Of a stretch of 64,000 nucleotides of DNA, positions 7,514 to 14,587 are shown in pieces. The translations under genes and the position numbers were made by a program. This DNA comes from Clostridiales bacterium FE2011 (GTDB lineage: Bacteria > Bacillota > Clostridia > Christensenellales > Aristaeellaceae): NCBI GenBank assembly GCA_017569305.1, contig CP069418.1:2976001-3040000 (forward strand), written 5' to 3'. The notes beneath the pieces are model-generated. The model had not been told where the DNA came from. It saw only the letters and a program-made list of their open reading frames with translations, and made no database searches. Each line of letters starts with the position of its first letter. Position 1 is the first letter of the stretch.

Positions 7514-8577
7514 AAACGCTCGATGATATCCTGAGAAAAGCATTGGAATATCATGGATCCGACGTGTTTGTTGTGCCCGGATCCCATATCATGACAAAAT
7601 CACACGGCAAGATGATCCCGATCTCTGAAGAGAAGGCCCTGCCGAATGATATTGCTGTGCTGGTGGGAAGAGCATACAAGCTGGCACGGCGGGAACAGGA
7701 TACGCTCATCAACGAGGGCGATGATGACTTTTCATTCGCCGTACGTGACCTGAGCCGTTTCCGCTGTAATACGTATCGTCAAAGGGGCTCCCTTGCGATG
7801 ACCTGCCGTGTTGTCGCGTTCGGCGTTCCGGATCCGAAAACCTATAATATTCCTGACGTGGTTATGCGGCTTGCTGATCTGCGGAGCGGCATGGTTCTTG
7901 TAACGGGACCTGCCGGCAACGGTAAAAGTACCACGCTGGCCTGCCTGGTAGACCAGATTAACGCAACCCGCAGCGGCCATATTATTACCATTGAAGACCC
8001 CATCGAGTATCTGCATCCGCACAAGCAATGCATTGTCAGCCAGCGTGAGGTTCCCGGAGACGCATCGAGCTTTGCCCGTGCACTGCGTGCGGCCCTGCGC
8101 CAGGCACCGGACGTGATTATGCTCGGCGAAATGCGGGATATAGAAACCATATCCACTGCCATTACGGCGGCGGAAACAGGTCATCTGCTGCTGTCCTCCC
8201 TGCACACGTTGGGCGCGGCAAAGACGATTGACCGTGTGATTGACGCTTTCCCTGCCAACCAGCAGAACCAGATCCGGGCGCAGCTTTCCATGGTGCTCCG
8301 TGCGGTTGTATCTCAGCGGCTGATCCTGACGAAGGACGGAACGCTGCATCCGGTATTTGAGGTCATGTGCGTCAATCCGGCTATCCAGAACCTGATCCGC
8401 GAAGGAAAGACGCATCAGATTGATAACGCGATCTTCGGCGGCGGTGCGGATATGCTGTCCATGGATACTGAACTGGCAAAACTGCTCAGGGATGGCAAGA
8501 TCGACAAGGAGCAGGCTTCCCTGTACGCTATTCATCCTGAAACGGTAGAACGCCAGGCACGATTCATGAAGAGCTGA
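7507..8577 (+). CDS. PilT-like secretion/retraction ATPase
   Basis: The 356-residue protein belongs to the GspE/PilT hexameric ATPase superfamily. Visible motifs are Walker A GPAGNGKSTT (about residues 135-144), the Asp box ITIEDPIEYLH, the Walker B region DVIMLGEMRD, and the His box AAETGHLLLSSLHT. Length and motif spacing fit PilT (about 350 residues), not PilB (about 560), because the long N-terminal domain is missing. ATG at 7507 has GGAGG 10 bases upstream; a TTG at 7501 is possible. It overlaps the previous gene and ends the operon. As the only motor here, it may power both extension and retraction. Confidence 0.9.
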   Translation: MVETLDDILRKALEYHGSDVFVVPGSHIMTKSHGKMIPISEEKALPNDIAVLVGRAYKLARREQDTLINEGDDDFSFAVRDLSRFRCNTYRQRGSLAMTCRVVAFGVPDPKTYNIPDVVMRLADLRSGMVLVTGPAGNGKSTTLACLVDQINATRSGHIITIEDPIEYLHPHKQCIVSQREVPGDASSFARALRAALRQAPDVIMLGEMRDIETISTAITAAETGHLLLSSLHTLGAAKTIDRVIDAFPANQQNQIRAQLSMVLRAVVSQRLILTKDGTLHPVFEVMCVNPAIQNLIREGKTHQIDNAIFGGGADMLSMDTELAKLLRDGKIDKEQASLYAIHPETVERQARFMKS

Positions 8578-8592
8578 ATAACCGATAAACAG

Positions 8593-8622
8593 GCATCCGG
8601 TATCATACCGGATGCTTTTTTT
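8593..8622 (+). terminator. Terminator of the filament operon
   Basis: GCATCCGGTA (8593-8602) pairs perfectly with TACCGGATGC (8606-8615), followed by seven T. Confidence 0.92.
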
Positions 8623-8687
8623 GTGGGGAAAAGCGCATAGTTACATAAAAGTTACAAGAAAAACAAATAAAAATCCGTATCATGTAA

Positions 8688-8715
8688 TTTACATATCACC
8701 GAAATGTGTTATAAT
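8688..8715 (+). promoter_or_regulatory. Promoter of the GGDEF gene
   Basis: TTTACA (8688-8693) and a perfect TATAAT (8710-8715) have a 16-base spacer in an AT-rich stretch. Confidence 0.65.
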
Positions 8716-8967
8716 ATATGCAGAAAAAGCGAGAACGTGCATCCGAAAACAAAAAGAGTTACTTAGAACACAGACATACAGAAGAAAAACGCATAAAGCG
8801 GAAAGAAAAAACGAAATGCTGTAACCAGACGATTTCGCAACATATTTCCTACACGCAATCAGACGCATATTCAATATAAAAAGGCACCAGCTGACGGTTT
8901 CCCGGTTTCATGTCAACGATATGAATCCGGGACGGTACAGTATATGTGCCCGGAACGAGGTGGAAAG
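8716..8967 (+). other. Long untranslated leader of the GGDEF gene
   Basis: About 245 bases separate the presumed start of transcription from the ribosome site. The only structure I see is an imperfect hairpin at 8900-8932 (TCCCGG and TTCAT arms pairing with ATGAA and CCGGGA) close to the start codon. I find no convincing open frame and no match to a riboswitch I know. Confidence 0.4.
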
Positions 8968-10896
8968 ATGATAGCCGGCAAAAGAAAGACCATCGGAGTC
9001 TTCCTTTGCAAAGCCTATACGGTTTTTGACAATGCGGTGTATCATGCCCTGGAGGAGGAAGCACACCGGCTCAACTATGACGTGATTATCTTCACGACAG
9101 TTGGCTTTTTCTCCAGCCAGAATGAGTATGACAGCCAGGAAAGGGGAATGTTCTCCTTTGCTCCGATTGAACAGCTGGACGGGATTATAGTAGCGCCTGA
9201 CACTTATGAGATCGAAGGGTTCAGGGACCAGCTTTATGAGGAGCTGAAGAGAAGAGCGAAATGTCCCGTTGTTTCAATCCGACACCAGGAAGAAGAATAC
9301 GATTGTGTCTATACGGATGAGAACCTGGCAATCCGCCCGCTGATGAAGCACCTGCTGGAGGATCACGGACTGAAACGGGTGGTGTTCCTTGCCGGTTATG
9401 AAGGACACCCGGACGGAGAAAAACGGCTGCAGGTTTACAAAGAAGAAATGGCCCTGCATGGACTGCCTGTGGACGAGGAGAAGGATATTGCCCATGGGAC
9501 CATGTGGCTGAACTGCGGAGATATGGCCTATGAAGCCTTTTTCTCCGACACTGAACGCCGGCCGGAAGCGGTGGTATGCGCTAACGACTTCATGGCAATC
9601 GGGCTGATGCGGACACTGAAGAAGCACGGATTGAGAATCCCGGAGGACGTCATCGTTACGGGCTTTGATAACGTGCAGAACTTTGCGCTGAATGAGCCGA
9701 TGCTGACAACTGTTGAACAGAATTTTGAAGAGATGGCTTCCAAAGCCATGGAGGAACTGGACAGGCAGATCCGCGGCGAATACGGGGAAAACGGGAAGAA
9801 AGAAATAAAGCGGATTGCCATTGGCGGGCAGCTGATCCTCGGGGAAAGCTGCGGCTGCGGCGGACGCGGGGAAGACTTCTACGTCAAAACCAGCATGGAA
9901 CGGGCTGAACTGGTGGACAACATGAATTCCCGGGAAGTCAGCATGACTTACCTGACAATTGAGCTGAACGCCTGCGATGACCTGAAGGATCTGCACCGTG
10001 TGCTGGTGAACAAGATGGATGATACCAGGATGGTGCGGGACTATTACCTGTGTTTGTTTGAGAAAGGAAAAGACGTATACGGCGAGCCTGTTTTCGCGGA
10101 GGAACAAACAGAAAAAGCCTGCCTGGTTCATGTAATGAAAGACCGGCAGGATCACGGGATGCCGATGATTACTTTTGACCGCTGCAAGCTGCTGCCGGAG
10201 ATGGCGGAACGGGCGGATGAACCGCAGGTGCTGTACCTGGTTCTGCTGCACCAGCGGGAAAAGGCATATGGTTATGCACTGTTCCACTACCAGCCCGGGG
10301 AAGTGCCTACGAACTTTTTCCAGCACTGGAATATCATTCTTTCCGGCGCACTGAGCAATATGCATAAGCGTGATGAGCTGAAGGTGCTGTATGAGGAAAG
10401 AAGACTGAGCAGCATCACGGACGTGATGACGCGGCTGCTGAACAGGCGTGGCCTGGAAGAGCAGCTGTCACCAATCTGGCAGCGGCTGTGTGCCATGGGG
10501 GAAAGCGCGGCCTTTATCAGTTTTGATATGGACCGGCTGAAGCAGATCAATGATACCTTCGGCCATCAGGCGGGAGACTACGCCATCCGCCTGACGGGTG
10601 ACGCGATCCGCAGGGCTGCCCCGAAGGACACTATCCTGGCCCGTATGGGCGGCGATGAATTCCTGGCGGTGATGCCCAGGGCGGATGACCAGGCCGCCAA
10701 GCGGTTTATGAGAGACTTCCAGAAACAGCTGAAAGCCCTGAACAAGCAGGAAGACAGGGCATTCAATGTGGAGGCCAGCTGCGGAGCGGTGGTTATCCAT
10801 ATGAACGGATTATCCACCATTGAGGAATGCATCCAGAGAAGCGACGAGGAATTGTACCGCCAGAAAGAAAAAAGGCACACCGAAAGGTATGAGTAA
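8968..10896 (+). CDS. Sugar-binding-protein/diguanylate cyclase fusion
   Basis: The 642-residue product joins a LacI/ribose-binding-protein-like domain (about residues 8-285; IGVFLCKAYTVFDNAVYHAL, VVCANDFMAIGLMRTLKKHG, DVIVTGFDN) without any helix-turn-helix to a central helical region and a C-terminal GGDEF domain (about 475-640). The cyclase has FDMDRLKQINDTFGHQAGD and an intact ARMGGDEF, so it should make cyclic di-GMP from two GTP. There is no signal peptide or membrane helix, so the sensor would read an intracellular ligand. The ATG at 8968 follows GAGGTGG; an ATG 24 bases earlier lacks a ribosome site. Expression is monocistronic. Confidence 0.88.
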   Translation: MIAGKRKTIGVFLCKAYTVFDNAVYHALEEEAHRLNYDVIIFTTVGFFSSQNEYDSQERGMFSFAPIEQLDGIIVAPDTYEIEGFRDQLYEELKRRAKCPVVSIRHQEEEYDCVYTDENLAIRPLMKHLLEDHGLKRVVFLAGYEGHPDGEKRLQVYKEEMALHGLPVDEEKDIAHGTMWLNCGDMAYEAFFSDTERRPEAVVCANDFMAIGLMRTLKKHGLRIPEDVIVTGFDNVQNFALNEPMLTTVEQNFEEMASKAMEELDRQIRGEYGENGKKEIKRIAIGGQLILGESCGCGGRGEDFYVKTSMERAELVDNMNSREVSMTYLTIELNACDDLKDLHRVLVNKMDDTRMVRDYYLCLFEKGKDVYGEPVFAEEQTEKACLVHVMKDRQDHGMPMITFDRCKLLPEMAERADEPQVLYLVLLHQREKAYGYALFHYQPGEVPTNFFQHWNIILSGALSNMHKRDELKVLYEERRLSSITDVMTRLLNRRGLEEQLSPIWQRLCAMGESAAFISFDMDRLKQINDTFGHQAGDYAIRLTGDAIRRAAPKDTILARMGGDEFLAVMPRADDQAAKRFMRDFQKQLKALNKQEDRAFNVEASCGAVVIHMNGLSTIEECIQRSDEELYRQKEKRHTERYE

Positions 10897-10916
10897 TATC
10901 CGGTGTGCAAAAAGCA

Positions 10917-10942
10917 GGGGGATCGGAACTTGTTCCGATCCC
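10917..10942. terminator. Hairpin between convergent genes
   Basis: A 12-bp perfect stem GGGGATCGGAAC (10917-10928) pairs with 10931-10942 across a two-base loop. Flanking T runs are short, so termination strength is uncertain; it lies between the GGDEF gene and the amylase. Confidence 0.65.
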
Positions 10943-10954
10943 CATATTATTTCA

Positions 10955-13048
10955 TCAGTTTTCGCTGCCTTCAATTACCGCGTTGCTCAGGACAATGGAT
11001 GAGAACGGGGGGAGATTGAAGGTAAGGAAGCCGTCCGTGACGATGCCCCAGACTTCGTTGCTTGCCAGATGCCCGTCCTGGGTGGTCTGGATGCAGCAAC
11101 GGAAGGTTTCCCCCTCCGGCGCTCCGGCATCCCGGACATGAAGCCTGAAGTCCGTCAGGTTTCCGGTGTTGTTTACGGCAATCACGCAGCGGGAATCACT
11201 GGTGAAACGGGCGTAGGCAATCCGTCCGTAATCAGCCAGCAGCGGCTTGATGGAACCGGTCTTCAGCACGGGAAGGGTACGGCGCAGGCGGATCAGATCC
11301 CGGTGCAGATCAATGAGGCTCTGGTCTTCATGTCCCCAGGGATAGGTGCGGCGGTTATCCGGATCTGTCCAGCCTACTTGACCCGCTTCATCAGCGTAGT
11401 AGACGGTGGGGGCGCCGGGCCAGGTCATCTGGATGGTGACAGCTTCCCGGAAAACGCCCTTGTTAATCCCGGCAGCTGCGGCGCCGGAACCCAGAGTGGT
11501 GATCCGGCCGATCATCCGGTTTGTGCGGGTCAGGAAGCGGGAATGATCATGATTGGAGAGCTCGTTCATCGCGCACATGAGGGACGGATATTTGAACCGG
11601 GACATCTTGTCCGCCATGATCCCGAAGAAGGCGGAGCCGTTCTGGTACAGGTCATCCCGGTAAGAGTCAGAATGCTTTTCCATACCGGTGAGGAACCAGG
11701 TTACCGGCTCCATAAAGGCATCATAATTCATGATGCTGTCCCATTCACGGCCGTTCAGCCAGGCGGTAGGATCGCCGTAATGCTCCGCAACGATCAGTGC
11801 ATTGGGATTGACAGCTTTGACACGGGCACGGAAGGTCTGCCAGAATTTATGATTGAATTCAGTGCTGTGTCCCAGGTCGGCTGCAACGTCCAGGCGCCAG
11901 CCGTCGATGCAATACGGCGGAGAAAGCCATTTTTCGGCGATTTTATACACTTCTTCGCACAGATCGGGAGAATCTTCATAATTCAGCTTAGGCAGGGTAG
12001 AATAGCCCCACCAGCCCTCATACATGGGGGTTCTGCCGTTGCCGGAGTCGTTGAAGTGGAAATAGGAGCGATAGGGGCTGTGGATGCTCTGGTAGGCACC
12101 CGGCTGGAAACCGGCTTTTCCGAGATATATCCCTTCATGATCCATCCACTTATTGAAGGAACCGCAGTGATTGAATACGCCGTCCAGGATAATCTTCATT
12201 CCCCGGCGGTGAAGCTCCTGACAGAGGGTGGCAAAGAGCGCATCGCTTTTCTCCAGGTTTTCCTTACTGGTGACGCGGCGGATATACTTGGGCGCATAAC
12301 CGTTATGCTTTTCCCAGGCCTGCATGACATGATCCATATCGTCGGTAATCACGCCGAAGTGGGGATCAATATGCTCATAGTCCTGGCAATCGTACTTATG
12401 GCTGGAAGGGGAGACGAAGACCGGATTGAGGTAAAGAACCTCAATTCCCAGATCCTGCAGGTAATCCAGTTTATCCAGGATACCCTGAAGATCGCCGCCG
12501 TAAAAACAGCGGATATCCGTATCACCGGGCAGGGCATCCCAGTCAGCAATATGCTTGGAGTGGCCAACGGTGTAATAGTACTCATTGTCCACAACATCAT
12601 TGGAGGGGTCTCCGTTGCAGAAACGATCCGGGAAGATCTGGTACTGAACGGCGCCTTTAGCCCAGTCTGGAACATGAAAACCGGGAATGAAGCGGAAGGC
12701 ATATGCCGGGTTATAATCCGGGACATGATGTTCATCAGCGCGGACACCGCTCTTGTCAAAAGCGATTTTAGTACCGTCCGGGCATTCAATCAGGAAACGG
12801 TAGATAACCTCATTTTCGTTGCAGATGATACCGGCTTCATAATAATCAAAAAAGTCATCACTTTTGATCTTGTACATCATTGTGCCGACAGTGATGGACT
12901 CAAAAAGCAGAATAACACGCTCCGCACTGTCCTTGGCGACCCGCAGACGGATCCGGACAGAATCCCCGCAGTCCGGCTCGGAAGGGAAGCGGTAATCCGG
13001 AGACTCGTCGCTGAAGACGGCGGAAAGAATAGAATGACTGACAGCCAT
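10955..13048 (-). CDS. GH13 alpha-amylase family enzyme (neopullulanase/cyclomaltodextrinase-like)
   Basis: The 697-residue protein cleaves alpha-glucans or cyclodextrins. It has an N-terminal beta-sandwich (about 1-120), then the catalytic barrel beginning with WAKGAVQYQIFPDRFCNGDP, typical of the neopullulanase/maltogenic amylase subgroup. Conserved GH13 regions are visible: GVFNHCG, GWRLDVAADLGH with the nucleophile Asp near residue 385, IVAEHYG with the acid/base Glu near 420, and ELSNHDHSRF with the third Asp near 497. There is no signal peptide, so it is cytoplasmic and probably degrades imported maltodextrins. AGGAGG lies upstream of the ATG. It stands alone between two terminator-like hairpins. 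Confidence 0.93.
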   Translation of the reverse strand: MAVSHSILSAVFSDESPDYRFPSEPDCGDSVRIRLRVAKDSAERVILLFESITVGTMMYKIKSDDFFDYYEAGIICNENEVIYRFLIECPDGTKIAFDKSGVRADEHHVPDYNPAYAFRFIPGFHVPDWAKGAVQYQIFPDRFCNGDPSNDVVDNEYYYTVGHSKHIADWDALPGDTDIRCFYGGDLQGILDKLDYLQDLGIEVLYLNPVFVSPSSHKYDCQDYEHIDPHFGVITDDMDHVMQAWEKHNGYAPKYIRRVTSKENLEKSDALFATLCQELHRRGMKIILDGVFNHCGSFNKWMDHEGIYLGKAGFQPGAYQSIHSPYRSYFHFNDSGNGRTPMYEGWWGYSTLPKLNYEDSPDLCEEVYKIAEKWLSPPYCIDGWRLDVAADLGHSTEFNHKFWQTFRARVKAVNPNALIVAEHYGDPTAWLNGREWDSIMNYDAFMEPVTWFLTGMEKHSDSYRDDLYQNGSAFFGIMADKMSRFKYPSLMCAMNELSNHDHSRFLTRTNRMIGRITTLGSGAAAAGINKGVFREAVTIQMTWPGAPTVYYADEAGQVGWTDPDNRRTYPWGHEDQSLIDLHRDLIRLRRTLPVLKTGSIKPLLADYGRIAYARFTSDSRCVIAVNNTGNLTDFRLHVRDAGAPEGETFRCCIQTTQDGHLASNEVWGIVTDGFLTFNLPPFSSIVLSNAVIEGSEN

Positions 13049-13152
13049 GAAAAACCTCCTGAAAGTTCAATCAACCTTTATATTATAACCAAAAGAGGGA
13101 ACAGTTACAAGAAAACAGAGAAGGATATTAAATGCAAAGGTGCAAAAAAACG

Positions 13153-13181
13153 TTGACAGTGCAAAAACATTGTGATATTAT
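13153..13181 (+). promoter_or_regulatory. tRNA-Arg promoter
   Basis: TTGACA (13153-13158) and TATTAT (13176-13181) are 17 bases apart, 25 bases before the tRNA. Confidence 0.8.
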
Positions 13182-13206
13182 ACTTTAGCTGTCACGGACA
13201 GTATGT

Positions 13207-13283
13207 GGGCTCGTAGCTCAGCTGGATAGAGTGTTTGACTACGAATCAAAAGGTCGTGGGTTCGAATCCCGCCGGGCTCACCA
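13207..13283 (+). tRNA. tRNA-Arg (anticodon ACG), CCA encoded
   Basis: The cloverleaf is complete: acceptor stem GGGCTCG pairing with CGGGCTC (two G-U pairs), D-arm GCTC...GAGT, anticodon arm TTTGA-CTACGAA-TCAAA with anticodon ACG at positions 34-36, T-arm GTGGG-TTCGAAT-CCCGC, discriminator A and encoded CCA at 13281-13283. ACG is normally edited to ICG and reads CGU/CGC/CGA. It is directly followed by a terminator whose stem includes the CCA. Confidence 0.97.
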
Positions 13284-13323
13284 ACAGAAAAAGCTCTCCC
13301 TTGTGGAGAGCTTTTTCTGTTGG
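13281..13323 (+). terminator. tRNA-Arg terminator
   Basis: A 19-bp perfect stem (13281-13299 with 13305-13323) starts inside the tRNA CCA end; the core is AAAGCTCTCC with loop CTTGT, and the 3' arm contains a five-T run. The same hairpin is duplicated at 14211-14236. Confidence 0.92.
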
Positions 13324-13387
13324 TTTGAGCCCGGCAGGGATCCGAACCCACGACCTGTGAACAAGACAAAAGAATCGTTCCCTTGTC
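13285..13387 (+). repeat. Left direct repeat flanking the phosphatase gene
   Basis: This copy runs from the tRNA terminator through the inverted tRNA segment to a small imperfect palindrome GACAA...TTGTC (13365-13387). It matches 14211-14281 plus 14437-14464 on the other side of the phosphatase gene. Confidence 0.8.
13324..13358 (-). repeat. Imperfect inverted copy of the tRNA-Arg 3' half
   Basis: The segment GAGCCCGGCAGGGATCCGAA followed by CCCACGACCT is the reverse complement of the tRNA-Arg T-arm and 3' acceptor strand with only a small insertion and one substitution. Together with the terminator it makes one long palindrome with arms of about 50 bases (13250-13299 and 13305-13356). Confidence 0.85.
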
Positions 13388-13482
13388 CTGTTGGCTTGTT
13401 TTGTGCACGTATGTGTGATAGTATTCATAAACGCGTTATGAACGCGGTGATACCAGAACGATCAGAAAGACTGGAAACAACA

Positions 13483-14208
13483 ATGCTTTTTGCGACTTCG
13501 GACTTACATGGATTTCCTCTGGACCAATTTCTTAAATTGCTTGAAAAGGCGGGCTTCTCGTCATCAGATCATCTGTATGTAATCGGGGATGTGATTGACC
13601 GCTTCGGCGATGGTGGAATCGCTATGCTGCGCTGGATGATGCGGCAGGAGAATGTGACCTTCATCAAGGGCAATCATGAGGATATGCTGCTGAAATGCGA
13701 TTTCCTGTTTACCAGGGATGAGAGCCAGGCAGAGGAAGAATCACTGACGCCGGAGCAGGAACGCGCTTTGAAACACTGGAACCGGAACGGCAGTTCTATC
13801 ACCATAGAAAACATGATGAAACTGAAGGAAAAAGATCCGGAAGAGCTGAACAGGCTGCTGGATTATATCCGGTCGGCTCCAATATATGTGGAAACAGCTG
13901 TGCCGATGAAGCGCTTTGTGCTGGTGCATGGAGGACTGAAGGATTTCGCACCGGAGAAAAGAATGGATGAATACGATGCGTTTGAACTGATGTGGACGCG
14001 TCCGATCCTGGAAGACAGATACTGGGATAACAAGCTGGTCATTATCGGTCATACGCCGACGCATGAGTATGGTGTGGGTGCAGACGGTCAGATGCTTGTG
14101 ACGAAAACCTGGGTGGATATTGATACCGGAGCGGCAGACGGAGGAAGCCCCATGCTGTTGCGGCTGGATGATATGCATCCGTTTTACACAGAATACAGAA
14201 ACGAATAA
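13483..14208 (+). CDS. Serine/threonine phosphatase-like metallophosphoesterase (PPP family)
   Basis: The 241-residue protein shows the metallophosphatase signature in order: ATSDLHG (metal ligands Asp and His, residues 4-10), GDVIDRFGDGG, FIKGNHED, the histidine in VLVHGG, and IIGHTPTHEYG. This is the PrpA/ApaH-like branch acting on phosphoproteins or Ap4A; the substrate is not clear. I chose ATG at 13483 because the fold starts there; an in-frame ATG at 13438 is possible, and the open frame extending into the tRNA is not credible. The gene sits exactly between two tRNA-derived direct repeats, and the right repeat begins two bases after its stop codon. Confidence 0.85.
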   Translation: MLFATSDLHGFPLDQFLKLLEKAGFSSSDHLYVIGDVIDRFGDGGIAMLRWMMRQENVTFIKGNHEDMLLKCDFLFTRDESQAEEESLTPEQERALKHWNRNGSSITIENMMKLKEKDPEELNRLLDYIRSAPIYVETAVPMKRFVLVHGGLKDFAPEKRMDEYDAFELMWTRPILEDRYWDNKLVIIGHTPTHEYGVGADGQMLVTKTWVDIDTGAADGGSPMLLRLDDMHPFYTEYRNE

Positions 14209-14210
14209 AG

Positions 14211-14464
14211 CAGAAAAGCTCTCCCTTGTGGAGAGCTTTTTCTGTTGGTTTGAGCCAGGCAGGGATCCGAACCATACGACCGTAGGGAGTGGCAAAGGAG
14301 CCGAATGTCAGCACGGTGTGCTGTCCGGCGAAGCCGGAAGTGAGGCGAGTTTGTTAGTGCGAAAGGGAGAACGGAACCCGCTCCAAGGGTTTCAGGCGAC
14401 CATTGAGCGAACGGAATTCGAATCCCGCCGAGCTCCAACAAGACAAAAGAACCGTCCCCTTGTC
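14211..14464 (+). repeat. Right direct repeat with conserved structured core
   Basis: The first 71 bases repeat 13285-13356 (terminator hairpin plus inverted tRNA-Arg end). A core follows (about 14297-14413) with hairpins CAGCAC/GTGCTG, TCCGGC/GCCGGA and GGAACCC/GGGTTTC around loop GCTCCAA. It ends with a direct copy of the tRNA-Arg T-arm and acceptor end (TTCGAATCCCGCC, 14417-14429) and the palindrome GACAA...TTGTC (14442-14464). The core is homologous to the units behind tRNA-Val at 42482-42795. The first hairpin probably also terminates the phosphatase mRNA. Confidence 0.8.
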
Positions 14465-14499
14465 TTTAAAGAACAAAAACTATCCATTGAGTATGACTA

Positions 14500-14561
14500 T
14501 GTAATCGTTGACAAGATTAACAAGCTTGGTTTACAATAAACAATGGCAGAAAACGATTACA
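14500..14561. promoter_or_regulatory. Candidate LacI-family operator pair
   Basis: TGTAATCGTT (14500-14509) and its exact complement AACGATTACA (14552-14561) flank the promoter, one overlapping the -35 box and the other just past the presumed start of transcription. A 52-base centre-to-centre distance is close to five helical turns. CG-centred half-sites of this kind are typical for LacI-family repressors, so autorepression is likely. Confidence 0.55.
14508..14537 (+). promoter_or_regulatory. Promoter of the LacI-family gene
   Basis: TTGACA (14508-14513) and TACAAT (14532-14537) are 18 bases apart. Transcription would begin near 14544, which argues against the in-frame ATG at 14543 as the start codon. 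Confidence 0.7.
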
Positions 14562-14587
14562 ATCTAGCAGAAAGAAATGGTTCGGAT

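Noticed and set aside
8612..8824. A 70-codon frame upstream of the GGDEF gene
   Set aside because: It starts inside a terminator T run, crosses the promoter, has no ribosome site and has lysine-rich composition due to AT-rich DNA.
8716..8967. Cyclic di-GMP riboswitch in the GGDEF leader
   Set aside because: I could not find the conserved GEMM-I or GEMM-II motifs; only one ordinary hairpin is visible.
11069..13156. A 695-codon open frame on the plus strand opposite the amylase gene
   Set aside because: It is the antisense of a clear GH13 enzyme with catalytic motifs on the minus strand. The plus-strand product has no recognisable domain and no ribosome site; such long antisense frames come from GC-rich codon bias.
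13231..13482. Extension of the phosphatase frame upstream through the tRNA-Arg gene
   Set aside because: The extra residues translate the tRNA and its terminator. The metallophosphatase fold begins at ATG 13483.
13207..14464. Classical prophage or integrative element with attL/attR at tRNA-Arg
   Set aside because: There is no integrase, excisionase or phage gene, and the repeats contain inverted tRNA copies and structured cores not expected of simple att duplications. I therefore treated it as a separate repeat system.
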